Of a DNA stretch of 64,000 bases, positions 24,834 to 36,979 are shown in pieces. Positions within the stretch are counted from its first letter, which is position 1; each line of letters begins with the position of its first letter. The position numbers and the translations under genes are program-made. The DNA comes from Enoplolaimus lenunculus (Eukaryota; Nematoda; Enoplea; Enoplida; Thoracostomopsidae), in NCBI GenBank assembly GCA_030248215.1, contig JASANG010000464.1, forward strand, positions 62,001 through 126,000, read 5' to 3'. Under the pieces are notes generated by a model. The model searched no databases and was not told the origin of the DNA. It saw nothing but the letters and a program-made list of their open reading frames with translations.

Positions 24834-26137
24834 TATTATGTCACTAGCGCCAAATCGAATGAACACCACTGAATATTTCTGCTGTACTTGCCTAGGATAA
24901 AGCAATTACAGTGTTGCAAGTATACGTATTCCTAGGCTAAATAATCACGACTGATACAGCTTTACAAGGCTTAAACTCAATTACGCCTGAGCATAGTAGT
25001 CGCAAATATTTCAGCTTGCACAACTAGTTTAGGTAATACAAAGTTGAAAGATTTCGTAGTATCAACAGTTTTGCCGTCTGTTTACCTTGGCTGTTACAAA
25101 ATTAAAAACCACAGTTATGGGAATACACATCTAAACAAGATATAACCGGAAAAGCGGTGCCCGGTTGTGTTTTTGTTTCCGTAATAGAAAACCTAGAATT
25201 TATGTTTTCATGGTCATAAAATAGTGATAGAATAAAAACCTTTCAGCCTTTCAACAGAAATGTGCTGCAATTGCTCGATTTGAAATATAATTATAGAAAC
25301 AGGGAAATCTTTCCAAAACATTAAAGTTTGTTGGATGGGTATCCGTTTATAGACTGCTTCTAAACGTATAAATGATTATATTTTACAAGTTCAAAATTTG
25401 TAAGAATATGAAATACTAGGAGTTACCGACACATTCATACATCCAACCTAATGCAATCGCTGCAATTCTTCGCGCGCCCATTGATATTCCATATGGTTCA
25501 CTATAGCAAACTCGGAATAACAAAATTTATTGTCGTAAATATTGAAATATGATCTAGCGTTAAACAGCATGTCTCGAAAACTGCCAGTATTTTAGGCGCC
25601 ATGGTTTTGATTATATTGCTCGAATTCGATTCACCTTCTAGATTGCGGATTGCAAATAAACCGCATTTTAGCTATCCGAAAAGCGCTCAGTTAACCACCT
25701 TCAGAGTACCGTTTGCATGCTGTTATAGCAGTCCACTTTTAAATCTGACACTCAGTATTTTAGGCACCATGGCTTTGAATATTGCACGAATTCAGTTATC
25801 GTTCTAGATCGCGAATTGCAAATAAATGACATTTTAGCTTGCAAAATGGACTTACTTCACTAATTTCAGAGTACCTTCGGTTACCGCTATAGCAATCATC
25901 ACCTTTAGACATGACAGTTAAAAATCGGTTGATTTGTGAATGTGTCATTATGTCGTGCGCTTATACTTACCGAAGCTAAACAAGAACAGTCAAAATATCA
26001 TGAAGGTAATAAAGTATTATGTTCCAGCAAAAATAGTGCATGCTTTGAACAGTTATCTTTAGTATAAACATACACTACCAAACCGCAAATTTCAGCCAAA
26101 ATTGCATTTCAGGTCTAAAGATTTTCAATGTGCATGT
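24834..26137. other. spacer between genes A and B with a tandem repeat
   Basis: No supported exon. About 160-bp units at 25588-25747 and 25748-25905 repeat TATTTTAGGC-CCATGG, GAATTC, TTCTAGAT, GAATTGCAAATAAA and TTCAGAGTACC in order. They lie upstream of the start codon of gene B, so they could be regulatory or simply satellite-like. Confidence 0.6.
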
Positions 26138-29100
26138 TTAGTTATTTAGCCACGGATTAATTACAAGCACTTCATTTCGTCGTTCGTTATAGTCATATAG
26201 CAGTTCTTCTCCGGCAAATATATTCCTGATTGCCTCAAATAAGATATGCGGCTTTCGATTTTTATAAAACAACACAGGCTTCAAATTGGGACTACGTTTT
26301 GAGTGATTTATAAGCCGCCCGAGATGTCCATTGTCAAATGTTGCATCAATCGCCATTACGCTATTTTTACCCCTTTCCGATAAAAAATATATGTACGACC
26401 CGAGGCCTTGGTTGCTGTATAGTTCTTCCAATTTTTGTGCGGTGTCCTTGGAAACCAATTTTCCATCATATGAAGCAACCCGAGTTCCTTTTTCGATAAA
26501 CAGTTTAGTGAAAACACCTATTCCTTTACCGTCGGTTTCAGCGGCAAATAAATGAGTGGGATCCTCGTCTATTAAGAGCTCATCAATTTGTTGTTTTGTT
26601 TCCGGATCAACATACTTCATTCTAAATCGCTTTATCTCAGCACCAATTGGCAATATAGAGGATAGTTCAGCATTACCGTTGCAGTGAGTTTCTGCAAAAA
26701 TATGCTTTTAGTAGAAGCATGATATGTTTCATAAGTTCTTCCGAACTGTACGCAAGAAATGGTAAAATATATTAGCAGTTAGATGCAGCTCTAGCAGGCG
26801 TTTAAGGTAGAATAATAGTATTCATACAGTCATTGTACTGACTGCGTTTACTGATTTTATGTGGAACAAAAATACTCATAAAGGCACTATGTAAACAATA
26901 ATACTAACTTTGAAGCAAACAGTTCGCAACTTTTGGTTTTTGATTTAAAACTGCTAAATTTTTGTTTTCATGCTCGGTAACATCTGGAATAGCTTCGTTC
27001 CCTCAAATAGCTAAAACGCAAAAGGTTTTGATATAATCGAAAACGTGCAAACTCGTAATAGTTTTTTAGCAATTTTGAAAAGACACCAAAATTTACTTGT
27101 TGTTTTAATGAGTTAATTAGTCAATTGAAATTGCTAAAAGTGCAACAAAAGCGTTGTTCCACTTTCATCATTTTGATATAACAATTGCAAAATATTCAAG
27201 TATAAATGTTCGCATCTGAGTGAAGTTTGAGTACAAAATGTAATAGAGCTGACGCGCCTGCTAGTTGTTTTCAGGGTGTAAACCGATAGTAAAAATAGCG
27301 GAACAGGGTAGTGATCAAAATAACTGGACCAAAAAAAACGGACGTTACAATATAAACGTTCCAAATATGTTTTATTTTTCTGCTAATGCAATTTAGACGT
27401 GCAAATATTAAGGGGGCTTTCTAACATTTCAACAAAATGGCGATACCCAGAAATTTTTAAGATTTCGAATGTATTTCGTAATTTTATTTTATTTTGAACA
27501 ATTGCAGCATATTAGTAATGAAAATACCGATTTTACCGGAAACGAATATCCGGTAACATCCTGTTAACAACCGAAAAAATTGAAAATAATAAGCGCGGTC
27601 AAAACTATTTGGAACTGGCCCTAAGCCTGTTTTATAATAAGGTATCTCACGTTTAAGCCCATTTTTAGTGGTCCGAAAACGATTGTCGATACGAGGTTTA
27701 AGTGAAGAAAGTTGGGTGAGTTGTTGATTCTGATGCTGCGGCAAATCATTCGTATGCATAAGACTCAGACATGGATTGCACGTATGAATACCTTTAATAT
27801 TCAGAGTTGCTTAATATAGTTTGCTGTTTATCCAAATAAATATCTCAATATGTGGTATCAGTTAATCAATAAAGCTTACTCATTCAGTATCACAATATGA
27901 AGTAGAACTTAATCTGAAATTTTACTCGTTGACCTTTACTGTGTGTGGTCTTAGTCTAATGTTTACTCACAGATTGATTTATATAAAAAAGATGACCTTA
28001 TACAGAATAAAAGGTTATTACATTTACATGAGAAATCGTAACTTTTAGTTCGCATTCTGTTACGTGTTCCCGCAATAAAAGCTGCTTACTGTCCACTACA
28101 TCAATAGTAGGGTTATAGCAATTGCAAAGTCTTGTACAGATCGCAGCTTGTAACGTACAATTCACTTTTTGCATACTGACTGAAACGAATTAAATTTAAA
28201 AGCGTTAAGGCGCGATAGCGATTTTATATATGCGTCATTAAAACGCTAGTTGTGTATTGTTAGAACACAACGTGATGTTGGTTTTTTGCAGTTTCCTTGC
28301 CAGTTAAACAAGACAACAATTCTACTTCAGCCGAATAAATTACAAAACTGTCATTTGTGTCTTACCGGTATTAGGATAAACAAAAAACATACGCGGCTTT
28401 TCACAAATTTGGCTTGCAGGTTGGCTTAAGTTTTCAACACATTTTTCTTCAGGGTTACAAGCAGGTTGTGTTTTAGAGCTCAGTCTTCTCCGCTTGCAGC
28501 AAACGGTATTTTCTAAAGAACCGCAACAAATATCTATGACGTGAAGGCGAACACGACATATACAATCGTTGCGTAGACAATTGTCCCAATAGTCTCTGTC
28601 ACATGAATTAACATTGTTTAGGTATGTCATGTATATTATAACGCAAGAATCCAAATTTTTTTATGTAGTGCCAGTACCACTACTTAATGTCTATGTAGCC
28701 ATGTTTTAAAGCTAAGAATGAAAACAGCTGCCTACACCAGCGCCGATGAAAAAATTTCAAAAAATATTGCTCAGTATAACATACCGTTTAGCTCATGTAA
28801 GGGGTTTTTTCGGCTGTCCATTGTATACCAAAAACAGGCGAATTTACAATCTGAAACGCCTTGGAATAACAATACATATATTTACAAGACATCAGCAACT
28901 GGTTCAATATTCTATCAAAAGTGACGTTATGTTGGCATAAAATGTTTCAAACGGCACGTATAATATTTACATGCAATAGCGTGGAATGCGTGAAACACCA
29001 ACACTGCTAAGAATCATGTCCGTTATTAGTTTCCGTTTATTAGAACTACGGTTCAGCTCCTTAATGGATTGAAATTTTGGGAAATCTCCACACACAATGT

Positions 29101-32100
29101 GGAAAAGTATTTTGCTGAAAGTAAAAATGCTGAAAACAAATAAAAATTTCTAGGCATGCAATAGTTTAAGACTATAAACTTTGCATAATGTTTAGTCCAA
29201 CCATTGAACTACGCAGTATACGCAAGTCATAAACTCTTCTATACAACGGTATCAGCTCTTCTCTGACTTGAAAGTTTCGGCCATCACCAACAACATACTA
29301 TTCTGAAGTCTTTATGTCAGCCAGCAAGTTATAATATACAAAATGAATCATACAGGGCAGCAGACCAAGCACAGTCGTGAACACTGTATATATGTCGTAG
29401 GCCAATCTGCTATTCAGTCCAATTACTAATTGGCCTAGGCCATTCTGCTACTTTGAATAATAGCCGTTTCGCCTAGGCTAAACTGTTATTAAGCAAATAG
29501 ATCAATCAGTTTACCAATCAGCGTTTGTTTTTACATCATCGTTGTTTTGCTACATCTTACAATCGCTACTCGGCCTAGGATAATCTGCTATTTGCTCAAA
29601 ATAGCAGATTGGCCTAGGACAATTTGGTAATTGGCCTGAATATCAGATTGGCCTACAACATATATACGAACATTTACGTCATTTAATTAGTAATACTGAA
29701 TTTTTCAACAAATATAGAATAGGCGTATGTAAAGTTTGTAGTCTTAGAATCAAACGACCAAAAAATAGTCAGCAATTGCGAGCTACAGCATTTATTGCAG
29801 CTGCATACAATGCTCATTTAACAAATTCAGCTACTACTGAATTTCAAATTCTTAAATAAAAGCAAAAGTGTATACTCTAAAGCACTTTCTTAATCATTGC
29901 CAGCTACTGCAAAGAAACAGCACAGTAAAATCTTGCAGCGAAATGTAAAAACAACAATGTCTAAAAATGTTCGCGTTAAAATTTGATGAATACTGTCATG
30001 AAAATGTTTCGAGATTCGCGATTTACGTCAGCTAGCTATTTTCGGTCTTTTCACTGTCTAACATTGCCATCAATCGAGAGTTTTTTGAAAAGTTGTTTCT
30101 TCATCCTGCAGCCAGAATGAAACTAACGCACCAAATATATATGCATAGTTTTGAAAGTTATAAGATTGAAACCGAGAAAACGTATTAAACACAAAAAACA
30201 GGTATGCACCTGAATGTTCGGAATAGCGCGTGTAGTCAGTATAAGTCCACGCTATAAATTTACATTAATGCTTGTGTTTAGAAAAACAGTTGTATATTCA
30301 GTAAGTTTACTCTGGGCGCTTCTTCCGACGATGTAAATTTTGTTGATAAAATGTGAACACGGCTTACCGTCCACATAATATCAAGCATTGATGGACCTGG
30401 TAATGCTCTATGTTGCGCATCTGCAATGATATAACGTCCTTACTAGATTACCGGTTTGAATTCACGATGTTTCCGTTTTGCTATATAACAAGCCTGCATG
30501 GCAGCAACTGATTCAACGAGTGTTGAAATTTTCAAACTCCTATTGAGCGTAATATTTCACCTTTGTTTTTTAACTGTCACCCGCGCGGGGCTGAACTTGA
30601 ACAAATTCGTTTCACGACTTTGCTAGGACGACGTTTAGATCGTGGCGTTTGTACCGCTGCAATTTCAAAAATCTATATGCAGACGCTACATTTTGCAGTT
30701 ATGCCTATTTTGTCAAACGTTGACACAGCAGGGCAGTACTATACGGCGAATTTGAGGCACGCCGTGCTGAAAGTTTTGAAATATAAATGGCTTATCTGAA
30801 ACTCGCAGCGTATATTCCATCTATCTGTTTGAAAATTATAGCGGATGTACAACACGAGTTAAAAAAATTTCGCGGCTTGTGCGCATGTTTCCCTGTTAAA
30901 ATATTAAAAGTTCACATTTTAGTTTTTCTGCCTGGTACATAGCAGATAGTTGTTTTTCATCGAAAAATTAACAATTAGTTCAATTTATTAGGTCTTGCTT
31001 GCACTGAAACAAGTGTGGCTTGTAAATAAAAACGTTACCGTTACAGGTTTCTGAATGCGAGTCTTTGATACAACTTGCATAAACACGTTTTGCACGTTTT
31101 CGGCACGATTCAGTTTGCGGTGTTGATAGTGCTTAAAGTACATGTAGCAACCTGATATGCAGTTAAGTATAAACGGCTCTTGCAGACTGGAATATTTCTG
31201 CTGAATATTGGAAATCAGAATTAAAACAACCAGTATTAAGTTGTTCTTTCTAATACCAAAATCTTCATAGAGAACTATAAAATGCCGCTAATATGTTCAT
31301 TAAACCACGTATCCTTTGTTAAAGAAGCTATGTCCTTTCTATAACCTAAACAAACAGTTGCTAAAATATATTCATTAAAATGTAGAATTACCATCGGAAT
31401 ATGGAGAACCTGTGACTTGTCTAGATTTATGACAACCATTTGTTAAATCCCTGCGTTGTTTTGAACTCGGAGGCGTTTGAAATTGGTGTCGGCTACCTGT
31501 TACAGCACTGCGGTTAGATTGCGGTAAACCACCTAAATGCTGTTTTTGTATTTAATACCTGGCTCAATACATCTTGCGGTTGGTGCAACTCTGGCTACTC
31601 GCATGCTTTTAAAGAGTTTGAAACGCTTCATGCAAATGTTATGTGCAGAAAATTTTAGTTATCGCTTGAAATATTCATTAGTCAGTGATCCGCTATTGGA
31701 TTTAATGAAATAGTATCCCTCAAACAGTCTCTAAAACCTCCTTAAAATCGCAATGAAATATTTTCTGTTCATGGGTTATTGTATGGGTGCACCTCCTTTA
31801 CGCTCATTATAACACTCCTGCAAGCATGATTGCCTATATTTTGCTAATATGTTTATTATACAGAATTAATCAAATAAGTTTGACCCCTTTGGAATTAGCT
31901 TGGCCCATTCAGATCCCAGGATACCAGGATAATTACGCGACTGGCATTGGTTGATTAAAATCTACCTAAAGAATTATCAATGGGTGGTGGTAACTCGGGC
32001 CATTTGTCACACGTAGCATCGGCCACTATGTAACGATAGCGGGCAGGTGTAGACACGATATCAAGCGTGGTACGCGCACGTTTTTCCGGTGGAGAAACTG

Positions 32101-32962
32101 AGTCGTTTGGGGATATAAAATCAATGTCCATTTCGGTAAGCTGTTCTACCAGATTTTTCATATACAATTCTGCAATATAAATCGTTGCTCAGCCAAGGCA
32201 AACAATAATTCCACCACGCATGTTGACTTCAGTATTAATAAATTAGACTTCGGATAATGCTCTGCTGTTGGCATACCTGTGGGCCTCTTTTATGGTTGAG
32301 AATAGGCAGAAAAATAAAAAAGTAGTGGAACTTTTGGCTTATTTCAAATTAACTTGCGTTTTGGAGTAAGTTAGCAGCTATCAAATAACATGGTTTCCGT
32401 GTTATTGACTGCAATAGTACAATGTCAATAATAAAATACGCTTCAGCTGATTCTTTGGTTTTAGTTTACGATTAAGCTTCTCTCAGGTTTAGGCTTTCGC
32501 TAAGGATGACTTAGTTTTTTGTACAAAAACCAGAATTCGCAATGGTATGTATAGCTGGTTACGCGTAAATGTGTAGACATAGGAATAATAAGCAATAAAA
32601 ATAGAGCTATAGAAATAAACCTGTGACAACGGCGTGAAAACAAGTTTTACGATGCAAATGTTCAACACCTTGAATAAGTCACGTGTAAACCAAACAATGC
32701 AGACTTAACGTACTGGAAATTATACGGGCCTTTGGAAACCGTAACCGAAGACACACCTGGCTAGAAAATTTAGCCTTATACGGGCAGGCCCGCATACGAT
32801 TTTTTTACCTAACAATGCTTTTGACTTACCATGTAGTAGCATGGCTTCGTTATCCAAAGTTGGGCATTTTAGGAACTGATCTGTATCGTTGGTGTTCAAT
32901 AATCTTGGGTCATTTTCTATGTCAGAATCATCGTCAGCAGTTGAACAATCTTCAATTTGCAT
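26138..32962 (-). CDS. gene A: KMT5A-like SET-domain protein (H4K20 methyltransferase family), multi-exon
   Basis: 5' exons with agreeing phases: 32962-32830 (MQIEDCSTADDDSD), 32169-31966 (contains the NLS-like PPEKRAR), 31532-31392, 31131-31045, 30656-30581 and probably 30407-30368. They encode a Ser/Arg/Lys-rich, probably disordered chain (CRKRAKR, PRSKRRPSK). The 3' exons are about 28595-28366 (Cys-rich: DYWDNCLRNDCIC, CCGS, VCCKRRR) and 26691-26138, again in phase. The last exon is an intact SET domain: DGKGIGVF, RVASYDGKLV, YIYFLSERG, AIDATFDNGHLGRLINHSK, IRNIFAGEELLYDYNERR and a C-terminal NPWLNN. The motifs match KMT5A/PR-Set7 closely, including the NHS and YDY residues and the PWL tail. 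Joining of the 5' and 3' exon sets into one gene is likely but unproven, as I could not resolve the exons between 30368 and 28595. Confidence 0.78.
27272..27563. mobile_element. hAT-like MITE in an intron of gene A
   Basis: Ends CAGGGTGTAAACCGATAG and CCGGTAACATCCTG, with the interior TTTTTCTGCTAATGCAATT block shared with the 50750 copy. No clear 8-bp duplication remains. It lies in the intron between the Cys-rich exon and the SET exon. Confidence 0.78.
29386..29667. mobile_element. MITE with ~57-bp TIRs, GTAGGCCAATCTG type, in gene A region
   Basis: GTCGTAGGCCAATCTGCTAT and its inverted partner ending AGATTGGCCTACAAC frame 280 bp. The arms extend over about 57 bases with few differences, and the repeats continue outward into TATATATG/CATATATA, which suggests a TA target. 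Inside, TTGGCCTAGGCCA-like palindromes recur. Confidence 0.75.
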
Positions 32963-34948
32963 CAAAGAATGTCAATATACCATATTAAACACTTGTTCCC
33001 CGCCTAACCTAACAACTAGTTTAATAAAATAGGCTAAGCTAAACCGTAGGCTTATGAAAATAAACTTTTTAACTGAAATGAAGTTCGTCATTTCCGCTAA
33101 TGCGCTTTGCATAGATACGTTTACATTTGTTGAGTGGTTTTGCGGCGTGTTTTGACTTACTTGATGGACATTTTGGAGACCTAAACATGATAAATGCAAC
33201 GCAAAGTTAACGGTATAAATATAACTAATTATTAAGATCTAGAACCAAAATTGCCTTCAAAGGACTTAGTATTAATGTGGCTTTGGTTACAGTGATCAAA
33301 ACAAACACATTAAGCAAAATACTGCAGATGAATGCACCAAACTCAGCAAGATGACTGCCATGTGGTTATAAAAATATATTTTCAATTGGTAACAGGATTA
33401 TGTAAATTAGTTACTTACCTTAGTCGGCTGCTTTGCATAAATTAAGTAGTTTCAGCATCAACTATTTCATGAAACAAACTAGTCATTGATGTCACATGCT
33501 TTCGCTGCAATTTATTTTAAGCTTCACAGGGCAAATGCTAACCAGTAAACTGATTTCGGTAGGGAAACCTACAATTTGGGCACAAAAACACAAAGTGAAA
33601 AACAATAAAACAAACAATACGATTCAAAACAGATCAAAAACAAATTAATTTGCGGAAACGAATCCGGCCGAAGATGCGGTTGCAGCGTCTAGATTGGTCA
33701 AAATTATATGCAACCGTATCAACAAATATCGCCGCTCCTATTATTGGCTTTTTATGCAATTCGCGCGGGTGCTTTTTTCACCATCGTGCGGCCTTCCCGT
33801 CCGGAATTTTACACGATTCGCCACAGCTCAGATTATTAGCTCAAAATTATATACATAACTATTAATTGACAGTCATACACACCAGTAGGGTCTTCATTTA
33901 AAATATTGCCGTTCCTATTATTGGCTTGTTGTGCGCTATGTGCAGGTGCTATTTTCACAATTATATCATACTATTTTCCCTCAGAAAAGTCGGGATCCGC
34001 CGTAGACTCCGTTAAACTGAAAATATAAAATATACGAAAAAATCCACAGTTAGGTTGGCGCTACACTTGTCGCGCGTCGCCGTCCGTCACCGTCTGTTAC
34101 TTCGGTACATACGAGATGCACGATATGGACGGCGCCGTACGAATGACGGACGGTGATGGATGGCGCCAGTGTAAGCAAATTCCTAAGCCTAACCGTAAGA
34201 ATGAACTCATGCCTAAGCCTAAGCCTAAGCAAAAGAATTAGTCTAAAGCTTAAGCTAACTCTATTACAGTGCCGCCGGAAAACGGTCAGGTCCATTTCTA
34301 TACTTGGGCCATAAATATCACCGTTCCTTGTTATTGGCTTCTCGTGCGCTTCGCTCAAGTGCTATTTTCATTATTTTCTATGGTCAGCCGCAGACTCCGT
34401 TCGACCGAAAGATTTTCTATTGTGCTACCTCCCTTCAGAACTTTCGGGATCCGCCGTAGACTACGTGCTACCTACCTTCAGAAATTTTGGGATCCGCCGC
34501 AGACTACGTTCAACTGAAACTTATGTACAAACCTAATTTGCATAGAACATGATACCAATAGACGTCGTCATAACAAATACCGCCGTGTTATCATCTCTAA
34601 ATTTAACAAACTTTATTCGTTACAGTAACACAGGAAGAACTATAAAGTAAAATGTCATACAAATACTGTACAGCAATGACCTCCATCATCTAAAATGCAA
34701 ACAACAAACAACGTATATTAACCTTTTAGACCTACCGCAGTTTGTTTCCGGTTATTGCATAATTTCAATTTCCAGCTAGCAAATATATTTCAATTAGTAT
34801 AGGGAAATAGAAATTCATTTCAATACCCTATTTCTTACATCCCATTTTCCAACTTTTCAATTTCCAACTCGATGACAAAATTTCATATCAAATTACCATT
34901 TTTTTAAAAAATAGGTTTCAATTTCCAACTGGGTATTTTAAAATTTGC
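32963..34948. repeat. right subterminal region of the giant element with three diverged ~100-bp repeats
   Basis: Upstream of gene A, so its promoter should lie here. Diverged repeats at about 33725-33840, 33895-34020 and 34310-34525 share CCTATTATTGGCTT, TGTGCGCT, GTGCTATTTTCA and GGGATCCGCCGTAGACT. 34761-34945 carries clustered CAATTTCC motifs (34761, 34856, 34917, 34954 as reverse), mirroring the left subterminal cluster. No supported coding exon. Confidence 0.6.
34054..34180. repeat. GC-rich palindromic element, CACCGTCCGTCA type
   Basis: GGCGCTACACTTGTCGC... reads in inverted form at ...GATGGCGCCAGTGTAAGC, with GCCGTCCGTCACCGTC and GACGGACGGTGAT as inner arms. A relative lies at about 48496-48645. 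The composition stands out sharply from the AT-rich surroundings. Confidence 0.7.
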
Positions 34949-35131
34949 CTAGTGTGAAATTGAGAAAAAAATCCGAATTCATTTCCTTATACGTTTTATA
35001 AATTGTTTCAATTTACTGTTTGCAAAAGTTTTGGATTTCAATTACCCACTGCTATGATTTTCGAAAATTCATATGGAAAAAAGGCGTTGCAATTTTCCAC
35101 AGGCAGGGCGCAACTTAAAGTGGACCACGCA
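34949..35131 (-). repeat. right terminal inverted repeat of the giant element
   Basis: Inverted partner of 2656-2838, ending CTTAAAGTGGACCACGCA, followed by TTA and then the rest of repeat R1. Confidence 0.95.
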
Positions 35132-35155
35132 TTATGTCATTATGGTGATGATTCT
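35132..35155 (+). repeat. repeat R1, second copy, right part
   Basis: TTATGTCATTATGGTGATGA... continues the R1 copy interrupted at 2655, then diverges from the 670-982 copy after GATTCTA, where R1 ends in both places. Confidence 0.85.
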
Positions 35156-35353
35156 AGAACATTCTTGGTATTCGTATTGTAGCTTAGCTAGTGCGTTGTG
35201 CGTGTGTAACTTAGTTTTACCTGTAAAAGATAACATTATTTTCTGACGTATTAAAAACATATTTTCTCGCCTTGACGGAGCAAAACAAAATAGTACATCA
35301 GATTCGGCATAGTTTATTTAGTGAGGATAATAATTTTTAGGCCTGGGAAACAG
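35156..35353. other. spacer, nothing recognised
   Basis: No gene or repeat that I can support. Confidence 0.3.
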
Positions 35354-35356
35354 TTA

Positions 35357-35995
35357 TACGGGGTTCACGTTATATCTGGGGCAGCATGGAACGCGTTTTG
35401 TCCCTATGACTATAGCTGGTAACATTTTGTCTGACTGTTTACCCGCTATCAGATTCAAAAAATTGGAATTGTCTGCTATCCTGATGTGACATGTGCCGTT
35501 TGTACGGGAATATCATATGACATTCCAAATTATGTCTGCGAGTATCATATGATATGTTTGAAAATGTCTGCAAACTTGTGGTAAACTAGTTCGATTGTCC
35601 TGTAGAATGTCATATGACACCAAAATTTGAAATTTGAATTTTTTCTACTTAATAATATATTTTGGAAAAAATTTAGCGAGAAACAAAAATGTAGAAGCTA
35701 ATTCAACTTTCGAAATCATTTAATGCAGCATTATCTGACATTTTACTGTTTTATTAGCGCGCACAAATTCCATTGTCTTGCATAATATCATATGATATTT
35801 AGTAGAATTTTGGAATATCATATGATATTCGCATAAAGATCTCACAGTATCATATGACAAATGGCTATTTGTATGCGATGATCGCTTGAGATCAGTTATT
35901 TGTAAGTCAATGTCATGTAACATTCATATTTTGTCTACATATCCGCTATTCGGATCACACAATTTTATGTTGACGTCGAATCAATCACAGACTTT
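35357..35995 (+). mobile_element. truncated relative of the 41984 MITE
   Basis: After a TTA flank it starts TACGGGGTTCACGTTAT and continues GGGGCAGC ... TTTTGTCCCTATGAC like the left end of 41984-43025. It carries several TATCATATGATA palindromes, and near 35960-35990 matches the inner side of the right end (TGTTGACGTCGAATCAATCA). The terminal part of the right end is missing. Confidence 0.75.
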
Positions 35996-36979
35996 TTTGT
36001 TTTCATGTCAACTGGTCTTTGCATGCCAAGAGACGGCATGAGCTGAGTAAGAGGTGTGTCGGGCAAGCTCTCATTGTGCACTCTGCGGTGCTCACCTCGG
36101 CTATCCCCTGACCTCTAGCTATGTCGTTTCCTTTGTTGTGCAATTCCTTCGTCTCAGTTTCTGTCCCAGTGTTGTTATCTGTACATAGTCGGTGCTTCAT
36201 CAATGACCGTAACGTACTTGGCCACCTTAGCTGACATATTTATCTTTTTTGGTATATGACAGCTCTGTAGTGTGTGCAGTATGCTTATCATCATGTCGTG
36301 TTATCAAATGTTGATACTTTATAAAATGGTAATTTGGTATCCTAATGTCATTTTTAATAGAAAAATCGTCAATCAACGTTTTTGTGTTTGCGCCAACACT
36401 AGTACGTGATTTTCAATTTTTCCGTTTTTTTCGTTTTTTCCGGAAAAATTCAACTCTGCTCCCGTCCGTAATTGAGCAAATAGTTGTCGCAGTGGCTATT
36501 TACAAGTGGATAATATATAAAACTAATGAATAATCATGCATGGGAACGACGCAATAAAATGTTTATGGACTGATGTTTTGGCTCATGAAATCTTGCTATT
36601 GAGTTGCGCACTGTTGGCCTAAACATGCAGTGGAACAGTTAAACCGTAGATTGTCTTGATGTGCTAGGTGTAAGACGATAAAAAGTATAGATGTTAATAT
36701 TAACTGCACTCGATTTCTCCGCGATTTCAAAATTGTATTTTTTGGTATCTCATATTGAAAACAAATGGCCTCCCACTCCCACTTATGTATCTTTTCAACA
36801 TGTTGGATCTGTAAGCGTTAATGCATACATTGTAGTGAATAATTCGTGAAGCGGCTTTCAGAACAACTTACTCAAGATAATACAAGCTTACGTTGCAATA
36901 GCGGCAAAACGAACCCCCCATGCAGGTAAACATTCAGTCCTTTTACACTCGGAACTAAAGAAAATTCCGTGTACTATAG
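35996..36979. other. non-coding stretch, no gene seen
   Basis: Contains the 36112-36160 block related to 475-530. Nothing else recognised. Confidence 0.35.

Larger units (their letters stand above)
2656..35131 (-). mobile_element. giant DNA transposon, 32.5 kb, TTA target duplication, four multi-exon genes
   Basis: The ends are 183-bp inverted repeats starting TGCGTCGTCCACTTTAAG on the left and, read from the right, TGCGTGGTCCACTTTAAG. TTA flanks both sides (2653-2655 and 35132-35134), and the uninterrupted target is present at 670-982. The four gene models inside all run right to left: two KMT5A-like SET proteins, a Ulp1-like protease protein and a probable transposase. I see no DNA polymerase, integrase, reverse transcriptase or capsid gene, so this does not look like a Polinton or a retroelement. 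At least six MITEs have landed inside it. The assignment to one mobile unit rests on TIRs, TSD and empty site, which is strong. The superfamily name is unknown to me. A 3-bp TTA duplication is also used by PIF/Harbinger, but the proteins do not match that family. Confidence 0.92.

Noticed and set aside
30563-30799. Plus-strand frame of 78 codons
   Set aside because: The opposite strand carries the gene A exon 30656-30581 with good splice sites and matching phase.
2656-35131. Giant element as a Polinton/Maverick or virus
   Set aside because: No DNA polymerase B, integrase, packaging ATPase or capsid-like protein seen. The TSD is 3 bp rather than 6, and the genes are intron-rich.
2656-35131. 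Giant element as PIF/Harbinger because of the TTA duplication
   Set aside because: The transposase blocks (DRWRRTG, SMDDAAAIRMDT, GHFLP) do not resemble Harbinger transposases, no Myb-like partner was seen, and the termini differ.
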